This document shows positions 25,971-34,970 of a stretch of DNA of 64,000 bases, in pieces. The stretch lies in assembly GCA_002255935.1 (NCBI GenBank), contig NKIO01000003.1, positions 34,883 through 98,882 on the forward strand, in the 5' to 3' direction. The stretch is from Comamonadaceae bacterium PBBC2 (GTDB lineage Bacteria > Pseudomonadota > Gammaproteobacteria > Burkholderiales > Burkholderiaceae_C). The stretch's first letter is position 1, and each line of letters starts with the position of its first letter. A program made the translations under genes and the position numbers. Under the pieces are notes generated by a model. It worked only from the letters and a program-made list of their open reading frames with translations, made no database searches and was not told the DNA's origin.

Positions 25971-27067
25971 ATGCGCGCCAGCGACTCGGCCACACACACG
26001 GGCTTGTCACTGCCCTCGCGCTCCACCGTCACATTCCATTGGATTTGCAAGCCGCCTTCAATGGGCGTGGCCGAATGCAGGTGCAAATGACCGCGCAAAC
26101 GGCTGCCCACCGGCACCGGGGCCATGAAGCGGACTTTGTTTAAACCGTAATTGACACCCATGCGCGCCTCGGTGACTGCCACGGTCTTGTCAAAAAACTG
26201 GGGCAACAAGGACAGGGTCAAAAACCCGTGCGCGATCGGTGCGCCAAATGGGCCTTGCTTGGCCCGCTCGACATCGACGTGGATCCACTGGTGGTCGCCC
26301 GTGGCTTCAGCGAACTGGTTGACCTGTTCTTGGGTGATCTGCACCCACTCGGTGGTGGCCACGTCTTGGCCTACGCATGCGGCCAGATCGGCCAAAGTTT
26401 GGAATTTTTTCATGCCGTCCACTTTAGTCAGGCCGCCCGCATCAGGCTGTCCAGACTGCGACAGCGCGGCCGTGGATGCCGGTTGAATCTGCTGCAACTG
26501 CTGGCGCAACTGGTTGAGCTGGTCGCGGTAGTTTTGCGCATCGCCGTAGTCGACAAAACCGCTGTAATGGGGGTGCGCCTGCAAAACCCGCCGCGAATGC
26601 TTGATGGGGCACCAGAACTTTTCCGTCAGGCCCACGACCTCGCGGGCATAGGCGATCAAGCCATTGCCGTACGAGCAATAGGCGCAGTTGATTTTCTCGA
26701 CCAAATTGAGATAAGCCAGGTGGGTGCGGTCGAACACAAAATAGTCCGAACGCTTGACGCGCGGCATGCGGTACAGCGGAAAACACACCCACTGGTAGAG
26801 CGTGACAAACACGTCGAGCAGCAGCATGGGCAAGAGCACGGGGTAAATGAAAGGCACCGTCAGCAGGTGCCGCCAGTCGGCGGTCCACACATAGCGCAGC
26901 ACACCTTCTTTGAAGCGCCTTTGCTGGGCCAACACCTCGGCCTCGAAGCGGACCTTGCGCGATTCGAAGTCGGCTTCGAGCGCCTGGCGCTTGCGCTGAA
27001 ATTCCGCCTCCAGCTGCGCCTCCAGTTGCTGGATGCGCTCTAAAAACACTGTGATTTTGTCGTCCAT
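25961..27067 (-). CDS. Membrane protein fused to a MaoC-like (R)-hydratase domain
   Basis: A 368-residue protein in two parts. Residues 1-60 form a charged coiled coil (FLERIQQLEAQLEAEFQRKR); 66-100 contain two hydrophobic segments; 100-190 are a conserved uncharacterised region with Cys residues (NCAYCSYGNG). From about 219 (MKKFQTLADL) a complete MaoC/NodN-type hot-dog domain follows, with the catalytic-type TGDHQWIHVD and HGFLTLSLLP. A Gln/Ser-rich linker joins them. The MaoC part would hydrate an enoyl-CoA. The start at 27067 removes 30 unlikely upstream codons. Confidence 0.82.
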   Translation of the reverse strand: MDDKITVFLERIQQLEAQLEAEFQRKRQALEADFESRKVRFEAEVLAQQRRFKEGVLRYVWTADWRHLLTVPFIYPVLLPMLLLDVFVTLYQWVCFPLYRMPRVKRSDYFVFDRTHLAYLNLVEKINCAYCSYGNGLIAYAREVVGLTEKFWCPIKHSRRVLQAHPHYSGFVDYGDAQNYRDQLNQLRQQLQQIQPASTAALSQSGQPDAGGLTKVDGMKKFQTLADLAACVGQDVATTEWVQITQEQVNQFAEATGDHQWIHVDVERAKQGPFGAPIAHGFLTLSLLPQFFDKTVAVTEARMGVNYGLNKVRFMAPVPVGSRLRGHLHLHSATPIEGGLQIQWNVTVEREGSDKPVCVAESLARIYA

Positions 27068-27166
27068 GGCACATCCCCTGTTGATGAGCAGGACAAGACC
27101 TTGGGCGACATTTACCGCAAGGCCTGCTCTGTGCCGCAGCCAAGGGCACCAGAGCACCTTAACACT

Positions 27167-28051
27167 TCAGGTGGCTTTGGCCGTCTCTTCAGGCTCGGCA
27201 TAAATCGTGCCGCCGAATTTCAGAGCCGAATGTTCACGGCGCGACTGCAGCACGGGAAAAAACATCTGGTGGTACCAGCGCTCCTGGCCAAACAACTTGT
27301 CATCGATCAGGCCGACTTTTTCTGGGTAGCGGCGCGTGATGTGTGCGCTGCCAAACAGGATGTCCCAAAAAAAGAGCAAATTGCCGAAGTTGCCTTTGTA
27401 GTGCCCCACACCGTCTTGGTTGGTGATGGCGTGGTGCGCCCAGTGCGTGGCCGGGGTCGAGATGGTGCGCTCCAGCACCCACATGAGGGGATGCAAAGCG
27501 CGGATGCGGTACAGCGGCTCATCCCAGCGCCAGGCGCAATGGGCGCCCAAGATGACCAAGAGCTTGACGATGATGTAAGTGGCGTAAACCATGCCGCCAA
27601 AACCCAGGTAAAGCAAAGCGCCGCCAAACCACAAGCCCGGCATCATCAGGTAATAGAAAAAGTTGTTGCGGAAGGTCACCCGAATGCTCATGTATTCGGC
27701 CGAATGGTGGGCGCGGTGCAAAGGCCACAAGAGCGGCGAGTGCGACAGGCGGTGCCACCAGTACTGGGTCATGTCATCGACCACCAAGAGCACGCCCACC
27801 ATGCCCCACCAGGGCAAGTCGGCCAGCATGCCTTTGGCGTCCGGGAAAAATGCGGCGCCCAGTTTGGAGGTGACCAAAATGGCCAAGGGCTGGGTGACGG
27901 CCAGCAAACTGAGGAACATCAGCAATTCCAGCTTGGTGTCGTTGCTGGTGGCGTGGACATGGGTTTTGTAGCGCCGGGTGGCCCACTCCATCAAAGCAAA
28001 GCCGACGATCATGCAAACGATCATCGCATTTTGAAACTGCGCAGCATTCAT
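27167..28051 (-). CDS. Fatty acid hydroxylase / sterol desaturase family protein
   Basis: A 294-residue integral membrane di-iron enzyme. Histidine boxes are present in order: HRLSH, HRAHHSAEY and HWAHH, between hydrophobic helices, as required for the fatty acid hydroxylase superfamily. GGAG lies about eight bases before the ATG at 28051. It precedes the MaoC fusion gene by 99 bases on the same strand, so a shared role in lipid or acyl-chain modification is possible. The substrate cannot be deduced. Confidence 0.9.
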   Translation of the reverse strand: MNAAQFQNAMIVCMIVGFALMEWATRRYKTHVHATSNDTKLELLMFLSLLAVTQPLAILVTSKLGAAFFPDAKGMLADLPWWGMVGVLLVVDDMTQYWWHRLSHSPLLWPLHRAHHSAEYMSIRVTFRNNFFYYLMMPGLWFGGALLYLGFGGMVYATYIIVKLLVILGAHCAWRWDEPLYRIRALHPLMWVLERTISTPATHWAHHAITNQDGVGHYKGNFGNLLFFWDILFGSAHITRRYPEKVGLIDDKLFGQERWYHQMFFPVLQSRREHSALKFGGTIYAEPEETAKAT

Positions 28052-28170
28052 CAGGGATCTCCATTTCACATCTACTGGAAATCTATAGTGTTGATTTCCA
28101 ATTTCAAGAAAGATACCCAAACCCTAGGCACCGGGCTATGGGGGTAATCCCCGCGTCGCGCAGATGACGC

Positions 28171-29268
28171 TCACGAACCCAAATAACGTTTGCGCCAGAA
28201 CCACCATGCCAAACCCAAGGCCACGGCCAACATGAAGAGTTCGGTCATGTAAAGACCTTCTTCGGAATGCAAGATCGGAAAATTTTCAAAGTTCATGCCA
28301 AAAAATCCGGTGATCAGATTCAAGGGCAGGAAGATCGCGGTCAACACCGTCAAGGTGCGCATGATTTCATTGGTGCGGTTGCTTTGCGCATTGAAATGCA
28401 TTTGCACGGCCGTCTCGGCGCTTTGTTCCAAACGCCCCACATGATGAACCACGCGCTCGATGTGCTCCAGCACATCGCGGCTGCGCACACGCAACATCTC
28501 CAGGTTTTCTGGCGTTGAGGTGTCATCGGCTTGCCAAGCGTCCAGTGCATCGATCCAGTCCTTGATGGCCGCGCGTTGGTCTTCACAGACCTCATCCAAA
28601 TAATGCAAGGTGAGTCGGGCATTGAGCAAGTCACTCCAGTTGCTGAAACTCGCTTGCGGGTTGATCAACTCGCTTTGCCAATGGTCCAACTGTCGCGTCA
28701 ACTCCCGGCGCAAATCCAGGTAACCATCCACCACGCTGCTGACCATGCGCAGCATCAAATCGGCAGGGCTGCTCGGCAAACGGTGAGCCGCCTGCGCCGG
28801 GGGCATCTGCGCCGCCGTGAGCAAACGGCTGGCGAACACGGTGCGCACAGCGCAGTCCGTAGGGTGCACAGAGATCACCACGCGGTCAAACACCAAAAAG
28901 GCCACCGGGCTGGTGTCGATTTTGCGCAAAATACCGGGGCCGGCTTTGCGGTTTTCCTGGTGCAGAACTTCACCGGGTTTGGACAAATCGGTTTCCGATC
29001 GCCCTCTGGCCAAGCGGCGAAACACCAACAAATCGTAGTCCGAGGTGTAGTCGTAATGCGAGGGCAATTGGTTGTTCAGCACATCCTGCAAATGCAGCTC
29101 ATACACCTGCACGCCACAAGAAGCTTCCAACCAAGACTGGATCTGGCCTTGCAACAATTCAAATTCACGTCGGGCAAAAGCCATCCAGACAAAGCCTTGC
29201 GGCGGCAAGGCGTCCGGCAACTGGTCTTGTTCAAGGATGTGGTGGGCTTGGATCTGGAAAACACGCAT
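28171..29268 (-). CDS. CorA-family divalent metal ion transporter
   Basis: A 365-residue protein with a long cytoplasmic N-domain and two C-terminal helices. The signature GFFGMNFENFP (GMN motif) stands near residue 324 at the end of the first helix, followed by ALGLAWWFWRKRYL. The family moves Mg2+, Co2+ or Zn2+ (ZntB). The sequence between GMN and the second helix is negatively charged (HSEEG), fitting the family. It is divergent from the PPK2 gene; the shared 163-base intergenic region carries PhoB-like half sites. Confidence 0.9.
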   Translation of the reverse strand: MRVFQIQAHHILEQDQLPDALPPQGFVWMAFARREFELLQGQIQSWLEASCGVQVYELHLQDVLNNQLPSHYDYTSDYDLLVFRRLARGRSETDLSKPGEVLHQENRKAGPGILRKIDTSPVAFLVFDRVVISVHPTDCAVRTVFASRLLTAAQMPPAQAAHRLPSSPADLMLRMVSSVVDGYLDLRRELTRQLDHWQSELINPQASFSNWSDLLNARLTLHYLDEVCEDQRAAIKDWIDALDAWQADDTSTPENLEMLRVRSRDVLEHIERVVHHVGRLEQSAETAVQMHFNAQSNRTNEIMRTLTVLTAIFLPLNLITGFFGMNFENFPILHSEEGLYMTELFMLAVALGLAWWFWRKRYLGS

Positions 29269-29324
29269 GGCAGACTCGGTTCAGAACAAGGACACATTGC
29301 CCCTGATGTCGCGATGCTGCACGG

Positions 29325-29342
29325 TCGTCATGAAAGTGTCAT
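29325..29342 (+). promoter_or_regulatory. PhoB-box-like direct repeat upstream of ppk2
   Basis: TCGTCAT-GAAA-GTGTCAT has the 7-4-7 layout of a Pho box (consensus CTGTCAT repeated every 11 bases), matching 5/7 and 6/7. A third ATGTCAT at 29369 is in phase at 44 bases. No good -10 follows at the expected ten bases, so this is only a candidate. It lies in the region between the divergent corA and ppk2 genes. Confidence 0.35.
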
Positions 29343-29431
29343 GACAATTTCGCGCCATTGGACCGGATATGTCATCGCATTGACACAGGGCCATGGCAGA
29401 GTGAATCTTAAAAATCTGAAACCCTCTGACC

Positions 29432-30337
29432 ATGACCACACCCACCAGCATCAACGAAGCGCAAATGCGCCAACTGCGCGAAGACCTGCTCGACAGCCTG
29501 GACGAAGAATTCGAAATGGAGCTGGACGATCGGTTGACGGCAGGCCAAGACACGAACGAACTGGCCAGCGAGCGCGTACAGTATTTCCGTGAATTGCTGC
29601 GACTGCAATCCGAACTGGTCATGCTGCAAGACTGGGTGGTCAAGACAGGCCACCGCATGGTGATCTTGTTTGAAGGGCGCGACGCTGCTGGCAAAGGTGG
29701 CGTGATCAAACGCATCACCCAACGCCTGAACCCCCGCGTGTGCCGCGTGGCCGCATTGCCCGCACCCAACGACCGCGAAAAAACCCAGTGGTACTTCCAG
29801 CGCTACATCTCTCACCTGCCCGCAGCCGGTGAGATCGTGCTGTTTGACCGCAGCTGGTACAACCGCGCAGGGGTGGAACGCGTCATGGGCTTTTGCAACG
29901 ACGAAGAGTACGAAGAATTTTTCCGCACCGTCCCCGAGTTCGAAAAAATGTTGGTGCGCAGCGGCATCCAGCTGGTCAAGTACTGGTTCTCCATCACCGA
30001 CGACGAGCAACACGCCCGCTTTTTGGGCCGCATCCACGACCCGCTCAAGCAATGGAAACTGAGCCCCATGGACTTGGAAAGCCGTCGCCGTTGGGAAGAT
30101 TACACGCGTGCCAAAGAAACCATGATCGAGCGCACCCACATTGCCCAAGCGCCTTGGTGGGTCGTACAAGCCGTGGACAAAAAGAAAGCCCGCCTGAACT
30201 GCATCGACCACCTGCTGGGCCAGGTGCCCTACCACGAGATCGAGCACCCTGAAGTGACCTTGCCGGGCCGCGTGCGCAACCCTGACTACATCCGCCACCC
30301 TGTCCCGCAGGACATGATCGTTCCTGAAAAATACTGA
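29432..30337 (+). CDS. ppk2: Polyphosphate kinase 2 (PPK2) family protein
   Basis: PPK2 enzymes transfer phosphate between polyphosphate and nucleotides (GDP/GTP or ADP/ATP). At 301 residues this is a single-domain class I-type protein. The P-loop is FEGRDAAGKGGVIKRI near residue 82, the Walker B/lid region is VLFDRSWYNRAGVERVMGF near 136, and an acidic N-terminal extension precedes them. It is convergent with psd, 15 bases apart, without a clear terminator. PhoB-like half sites lie upstream. Confidence 0.95.
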   Translation: MTTPTSINEAQMRQLREDLLDSLDEEFEMELDDRLTAGQDTNELASERVQYFRELLRLQSELVMLQDWVVKTGHRMVILFEGRDAAGKGGVIKRITQRLNPRVCRVAALPAPNDREKTQWYFQRYISHLPAAGEIVLFDRSWYNRAGVERVMGFCNDEEYEEFFRTVPEFEKMLVRSGIQLVKYWFSITDDEQHARFLGRIHDPLKQWKLSPMDLESRRRWEDYTRAKETMIERTHIAQAPWWVVQAVDKKKARLNCIDHLLGQVPYHEIEHPEVTLPGRVRNPDYIRHPVPQDMIVPEKY

Positions 30338-30352
30338 AACGATCCGCCAAGC

Positions 30353-31228
30353 TCAAACCCGTTTGAGCAAGGCCTGACCCATGCGGATGGTGTGGCCCGT
30401 AGCCACACCATCGACCCAGTCGAAACCTGGTGGCACAAACAGCAAGATGGTCGAGCCATGCTCGAACCAGCCCATCTCTTGGCCTTTGCTGTACCGCGCC
30501 TGGCATGGAATTTCGTTGGCCCCCTTGTAGCGCAAGTTGAGCAGCACATCCAGCGCATGAAAGCGCATGCTGGCCACCAGCACCGCCGCCACTGGCACCA
30601 AGAGCATGGGCGTGCCATCGTCCAACTTCATGTGCAACAAAGCGCGCTCGTTTTTGCAAAAAAGTGCCTGCACCCGCTTCAAGGCAATGGGGTTGACATT
30701 CCAGGTGTCGCCCGTGATGTAGGTCACATGGTCCAGTTGCGCGTCCATGGGCGCGTGAAAGCGGTGGTACATGCTGCTGGTCAAGCGCATGGTGACGAAC
30801 TTGCCGCCCTCCAGCGCAGCGGGCCAAACATTGGCCAACGCAGATTCACCCAGCAAGGCCTGCAAGCTGTAGGGAAAGCCTTTGGCCTGGTAGACCTTGC
30901 CTTGCCGAATCTCGCCACAAGTGCCAATGATGGCGTCGCAAGGCGAGGTCAGCACCGACACATCCGGGTTCACGGGGCGCGCACCGGGCTTTAAGTCTCG
31001 GGTGAAGCACTCGTGCACGCTGGCAAATTGTGTTTGCCGTGCTTCGCTCAAATCCAGATCGGTGAACAAGCGCCACACCGCAATCGATGCTTTGGCCACC
31101 CAGGGGTTTCGAATCTGGCTCCACCACCCCATGAAGTGCGTCAAGGTGATGCGGGGGATGCGGTTGGTGAGCAAGAAATTCAGGTCCTCTTGCAGCAACC
31201 ATTTCTGAACGTGTTTCTGAATCTTCAT
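30353..31228 (-). CDS. psd: Phosphatidylserine decarboxylase proenzyme
   Basis: Psd converts phosphatidylserine to phosphatidylethanolamine at the inner membrane after self-cleavage. The 291-residue protein has the charge-relay histidines in MYHRFHAPMDAQLDH and the autoprocessing site in WFEHGSTILLF near residue 255 (LGST-type motif with His for Leu). The Ser becomes the pyruvoyl group. The ATG at 31228 is chosen over a TTG 15 bases upstream. It is divergent from the aminotransferase gene by 56 bases. Confidence 0.95.
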   Translation of the reverse strand: MKIQKHVQKWLLQEDLNFLLTNRIPRITLTHFMGWWSQIRNPWVAKASIAVWRLFTDLDLSEARQTQFASVHECFTRDLKPGARPVNPDVSVLTSPCDAIIGTCGEIRQGKVYQAKGFPYSLQALLGESALANVWPAALEGGKFVTMRLTSSMYHRFHAPMDAQLDHVTYITGDTWNVNPIALKRVQALFCKNERALLHMKLDDGTPMLLVPVAAVLVASMRFHALDVLLNLRYKGANEIPCQARYSKGQEMGWFEHGSTILLFVPPGFDWVDGVATGHTIRMGQALLKRV

Positions 31229-31284
31229 ACGTTTGTCACTCAAATTGAATAAAAAGAAATTTCATTGACACAAGGACCTTCACC

Positions 31285-32916
31285 ATGAATTCGACATGGA
31301 TCAGTTTGGGCGCTTTGGCCGCCATGGCCCCCGCCATCCGTCAGCGCATCCAGTTGTCGCGCGCCAAGCACCGCTCCTTGGCGGGGCACTCGCGCATGGC
31401 CAAACGCCTGGCACGCTGGTTGCCCGGTTACAGCTATGACGAAAGCACGTTTTTTGGCTGCGACGGTGCACCGCAAGCGGTTCAAGACCAACGACGTGCC
31501 GCATTTTTTGAACTCGCCCAGATGCTGCAAACGCGCCACCGCCTGAGCATCGAGGCCACCGCGCAAGCACGCGAGAACATCTCGGACATGCAATTCATCG
31601 CGGCATACCGCGTGCCGTTTCAGTTCAGCCCGCTGGTGCGCGAGCACTTGAAAGTCGGCTCCTTTTTGCAATCGACTCAAGGTGTGCAAGTCACCGATCT
31701 GGACGGCGAGGTCTTCTACGACCTGACCGGCTCTTATGGTGTGAACGTGTTTGGCGCCGACTTTTACAAGAAAACCATGGCCGAAGGTCTGGCAAGAACA
31801 CAAGCCCTTGGCCCCGTTTTGGGCTCGTACCACCCCTGCGTGGCCAGCAATGCGGAGCGGCTCAAAGCCATCTCGGGCATGGACGAAGTGTCCTTTCACA
31901 TGTCGGGCACCGAGGCCGTCATGCAGGCCGTGCGCCTGGCCCGCTACCACACGCGCCGCAAAAACATCGTGCGCTTTTGCGGGGCCTACCACGGCTGGTG
32001 GGAGGACGTTCAACCCGGCCCTGGCAACCCCATGCCCCCGCGCGAAACCTACACCTTGAGTGACATGAACGAGCGCAGCCTCGATGTCTTGCGCACCCGC
32101 AAAGACATCGCTTGCGTGCTGGTCAACCCCTTGCAGGCTTTGCACCCCAACGCCAATGCACCTGGCGATTCGACCTTGGTGGACAGCAGCCGACGCGCCG
32201 CCTACGACCGCAAGGCCTACACCGAATGGCTGAAGAAATTGCGGCAAGTCTGCACCGAGCGCGGCATTGTGCTGATCTTTGACGAAGTCTTCCTGGGCTT
32301 TCGCCTGGCTGCAGGCGGTGCGCAAGCCTACTTTGGCGTGCAAGCCGACATGGTCACCTATGGCAAAACTTTGGGTGGCGGCTTCCCTGTGGGCGTGGTT
32401 TGCGGCAAGCAGCAATGGATGCACCGCTTTGACGCCAAGCGCCCGGCCGACATTTGCTTTGCGCGCGGCACCTTCAATGCCCATCCGGCCGTGATGGGCG
32501 CCATGTCGGCCTTTTTGGACCAACTGGAGACACCCGAAATCCAGGCCCTCTACGAGGGCTTGGACGAGACCTGGAATGCACGCGCAGCCTGCTTCAACGC
32601 GACCATGCAAGCGCGTGGCATCCCCTTGCAAGCAGCCAACATGTCCAGTGTCTGGACGCTGTTTTACACACAGCCCAGCCGCTACAACTGGATGCTGCAG
32701 TTCTACTTGAGGCTGCATGGCTTGGCTTTGAGCTGGGTGGGCACGGGTCGTTTGATCTTCAGCCTGAACTTCGACGATGCAGCGTTTGAAGCCGTGCTGC
32801 AAAAGTTTGTCTCGGCCTGCCAACAAATGCAGCAAGACGGCTGGTGGTGGCACAGCCCCGAATTGACCAACAAAGCCATTCGCCGCCGCATCCTGAAAGA
32901 GACCTTGTTCCGCTGA
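31285..32916 (+). CDS. Class III PLP-dependent aminotransferase with long N-terminal extension
   Basis: A 543-residue enzyme whose residues from about 110 on follow glutamate-1-semialdehyde aminotransferase-like proteins: VTDLDGEVFYDLTGSYGVNVFG, SFHMSGTEAVMQAVRLAR, CGAYHGWWED, VLIFDEVFLGFR, and the PLP lysine in MVTYGKTLGGGFP near residue 361. The first 110 residues are basic and unusual for hemL, which is about 430 residues. hemL itself is therefore unlikely; a secondary-metabolite or lipid-linked aminotransferase is more plausible. The C-terminus has an unusual WWWHSPELTNKAIRRR tail. Confidence 0.85.
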   Translation: MNSTWISLGALAAMAPAIRQRIQLSRAKHRSLAGHSRMAKRLARWLPGYSYDESTFFGCDGAPQAVQDQRRAAFFELAQMLQTRHRLSIEATAQARENISDMQFIAAYRVPFQFSPLVREHLKVGSFLQSTQGVQVTDLDGEVFYDLTGSYGVNVFGADFYKKTMAEGLARTQALGPVLGSYHPCVASNAERLKAISGMDEVSFHMSGTEAVMQAVRLARYHTRRKNIVRFCGAYHGWWEDVQPGPGNPMPPRETYTLSDMNERSLDVLRTRKDIACVLVNPLQALHPNANAPGDSTLVDSSRRAAYDRKAYTEWLKKLRQVCTERGIVLIFDEVFLGFRLAAGGAQAYFGVQADMVTYGKTLGGGFPVGVVCGKQQWMHRFDAKRPADICFARGTFNAHPAVMGAMSAFLDQLETPEIQALYEGLDETWNARAACFNATMQARGIPLQAANMSSVWTLFYTQPSRYNWMLQFYLRLHGLALSWVGTGRLIFSLNFDDAAFEAVLQKFVSACQQMQQDGWWWHSPELTNKAIRRRILKETLFR

Positions 32917-32918
32917 GT

Positions 32919-32950
32919 TAAAAAAAACGTCAGGGCGTTCGCCCTGACGT
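32919..32950 (-). terminator. Terminator of the Mpo1-like membrane protein gene
   Basis: Arms 32927-32936 and 32941-32950 form a perfect ten-base stem with a GTTC loop. The adjacent A run at 32919-32927 reads as a U tract on the reverse strand, so it ends the gene stopping at 32982. On the forward strand no T run follows, though the stem may still shield the aminotransferase mRNA. Confidence 0.85.
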
Positions 32951-32981
32951 TGACAGTTTGGTCACATCAAGCCCATTGGCT

Positions 32982-33590
32982 TTAAAGCGAATTGCGCATC
33001 TCAGCGTGTTCAAAACGCTGACCCTTGAGCAGCTGCAAAGGGGCCTTGTGGTACAGGTAGATGTCGTGGAAAGGATCGGTCAATATTTTGGTCATCCACA
33101 CCAATCCGGTTTGCACATCTTTGATGAAAAACAGATGGACTGTGCGAAATAAAAGTGCCGCAACGCCCAAGTACAGCCAGGCATAACCGACCGCATGCAA
33201 GAAGCCTGAAAAATCATCGTGCGCCGGCAACCAACCCATCAAGCCGGGCTTGAGGTAGATGGCCAAGGGCAACAAAGCCCACACACTGAGCAGCACCGCT
33301 TTACGACGCAAGTTGTAGCCCACCTTGATCTCTTCTTTGTGGTCATTGGTGGCTTGGTTCACGTGGTCGTAGCCCAAGGGCTCAAAGAAGAAGTGCCCTG
33401 ACTGGCGTGAGGTCATGGAAACCATCCAAGCGATCAAAGCCGCCACAGGCGGGTCGATGAACAGCATGCCATAGGCCACCACAAAACTCATGGCGCTGAG
33501 CAAATGCAAGGACTGGTTGATGCGGCAGTGGTGGTAGTAGCGGTGGTCGTCCCAACGCTGCGTCTGCAGCTCTTTGAAAAAATCTTTCAC
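32982..33590 (-). CDS. Mpo1-like (DUF962-type) integral membrane protein
   Basis: A 202-residue protein with four hydrophobic segments. The N-terminal HHCRINQSLHLLSAMSF and SGHFFFEPLGYDHVNQ segments recall the histidine pattern (H..N...H and GH..FE) of the Mpo1/DUF962 family, whose yeast member is an iron-dependent dioxygenase acting on 2-hydroxy fatty acids. The assignment is by motif impression only. It is divergent from the glycosyltransferase gene, and its own terminator follows. Confidence 0.6.
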   Translation of the reverse strand: MKDFFKELQTQRWDDHRYYHHCRINQSLHLLSAMSFVVAYGMLFIDPPVAALIAWMVSMTSRQSGHFFFEPLGYDHVNQATNDHKEEIKVGYNLRRKAVLLSVWALLPLAIYLKPGLMGWLPAHDDFSGFLHAVGYAWLYLGVAALLFRTVHLFFIKDVQTGLVWMTKILTDPFHDIYLYHKAPLQLLKGQRFEHAEMRNSL

Positions 33591-33693
33591 TGAATCCTCT
33601 CGGTGTTAATCGACCAAGCCATCATCAAGAAAAAATATGAAAATTCAGTGACATACCCGCTTGACATGTGCTGTAAATATATTTCTCAAATGA

Positions 33694-33718
33694 CTGTCAT
33701 CTGTCATCAAGTTGTTAA
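33694..33718 (+). promoter_or_regulatory. CTGTCAT tandem sites upstream of the glycosyltransferase
   Basis: Two exact CTGTCAT heptamers stand head to tail at 33694-33700 and 33701-33707, and CTGTCAT-CAAG-TTGTTAA (33701-33718) gives one Pho-box-like 11-base spacing. The site sits so close to the coding start that it would act only from a promoter just upstream, or as a repressing or divergent site for the gene at 32982. Treat as a weak candidate. Confidence 0.25.
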
Positions 33719-33741
33719 ATGCCCGGGTCACGATGAGGGTC

Positions 33742-34956
33742 ATGTCACACACCGATCAAGACGCCATCTGGGTTGAAAATTTCGAACCCGTGCAGAAACC
33801 ACTGCGCATTGCGGTGGTCACAGAAACATGGCCACCCGAAGTCAATGGTGTTGCACTGACCTTGTCCAAGTTGGTCCACCATTTGAGGATCAAGGACCAC
33901 ACCATCCAGCTGATTCGTCCCCGTCAACACAAATACGATATCGGCGATGAAAAGCTCGGCTGGACGGAGCTGCTGCTGCGTGGCTTGCCTATCCCCAAAT
34001 ACCCACAGCTCAAACTCGGCTTGCCCAGCAAAAAAGCCTTGGTCAGTGCCTGGAGCCAAAAACGTCCTGACTTGGTGCACATCGCCACCGAAGGTCCCTT
34101 GGGCTGGTCAGCGCTGCAGGCGGCCACCTTGTTGCGCCTGCCAGTGACATCAGACTTTCGCACCAACTTTCACAGCTACAGCAAACACTATGGGGTGGGT
34201 TGGTTGAGCAAGCCCATCGTGGCTTACTTGCGGAAATTCCACAACCGAACCGCCTGCACCATGGTGCCCACCCAGTCGCTCAAACTGCAGCTGGAGGCTT
34301 CAGGCTTTCAAAACCTGAGGGTGATTGCACGCGGTGTCGATACCCAATTGTTCCATCCCGCAAAACGCAGCCAAACCCTGCGTGACAGCTGGAAGGTTGG
34401 CCCCGAAGACATTGTCTTGTTGTCGGTTGGCCGTTTGGCCGCCGAGAAAAATCTTGACCTGATCGTCAACACCTACACCAGCCTTATACAAAGCGGACGC
34501 AAAGTCAAATTGGTCTTTGCTGGCGATGGTCCTTACCGTGCGCAATTGCAGACCCAGTGCCCTGAAGCCATTTTCACAGGCATGTGCAGCCATGCCGAGT
34601 TGGCCACTGTCTACGCCAGCTCAGACCTCTTTTTGTTCCCCAGTTTGACCGAGACCTTTGGCAACGTGACCTTGGAGGCCTTGGCTTGTGGCACACCGGT
34701 CCTGGCTTTCGATTGCGCAGCTGCAGGCGAATGGGTCAATGAAGGTCAAAACGGATGGTTGATCCATGGCGAAGATGCGCAACGTTACGTCCTCAAAGCC
34801 CTGGAAATTTGCAAAAACAAAAACATCGTAGAAAAGGCCCGCGCCTACACAGCCAGCAGCGTTGCCAATTTGGACTGGCACGCCATTGCCGACCAAGTGG
34901 AGCACATCTTCCGCGAAACCTTGGATGCTTCGCACATCAAGGCCTACCCATCCTGA
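33742..34956 (+). CDS. GT4-family glycosyltransferase (lipid glycosyltransferase-like)
   Basis: A 404-residue GT-B fold enzyme: RIAVVTETWPPEVNGVALTLSKL at the N-terminus, TDFRTNFHSYSKHYGVGW near residue 155, and the C-terminal nucleotide-sugar site LFLFPSLTETFGNVTLEALACGTPVLAF (E-x7-E). These segments resemble the mannosyl/glucosyl transferases that glycosylate diacylglycerol in phosphate-limited bacteria (Agt type) and GDP-mannose-dependent enzymes; the sugar and acceptor are undetermined. The ATG at 33742 is preferred; 33733 and a TTG at 33712 are in frame. Confidence 0.85.
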   Translation: MSHTDQDAIWVENFEPVQKPLRIAVVTETWPPEVNGVALTLSKLVHHLRIKDHTIQLIRPRQHKYDIGDEKLGWTELLLRGLPIPKYPQLKLGLPSKKALVSAWSQKRPDLVHIATEGPLGWSALQAATLLRLPVTSDFRTNFHSYSKHYGVGWLSKPIVAYLRKFHNRTACTMVPTQSLKLQLEASGFQNLRVIARGVDTQLFHPAKRSQTLRDSWKVGPEDIVLLSVGRLAAEKNLDLIVNTYTSLIQSGRKVKLVFAGDGPYRAQLQTQCPEAIFTGMCSHAELATVYASSDLFLFPSLTETFGNVTLEALACGTPVLAFDCAAAGEWVNEGQNGWLIHGEDAQRYVLKALEICKNKNIVEKARAYTASSVANLDWHAIADQVEHIFRETLDASHIKAYPS

Positions 34957-34970
34957 ATGCGCAGCGGCCT

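Noticed and set aside
31285..32916. hemL (glutamate-1-semialdehyde aminotransferase)
   Set aside because: The core is related, but the protein is about 110 residues too long, with an unusual N-terminus and tail; a narrower assignment is not supported.
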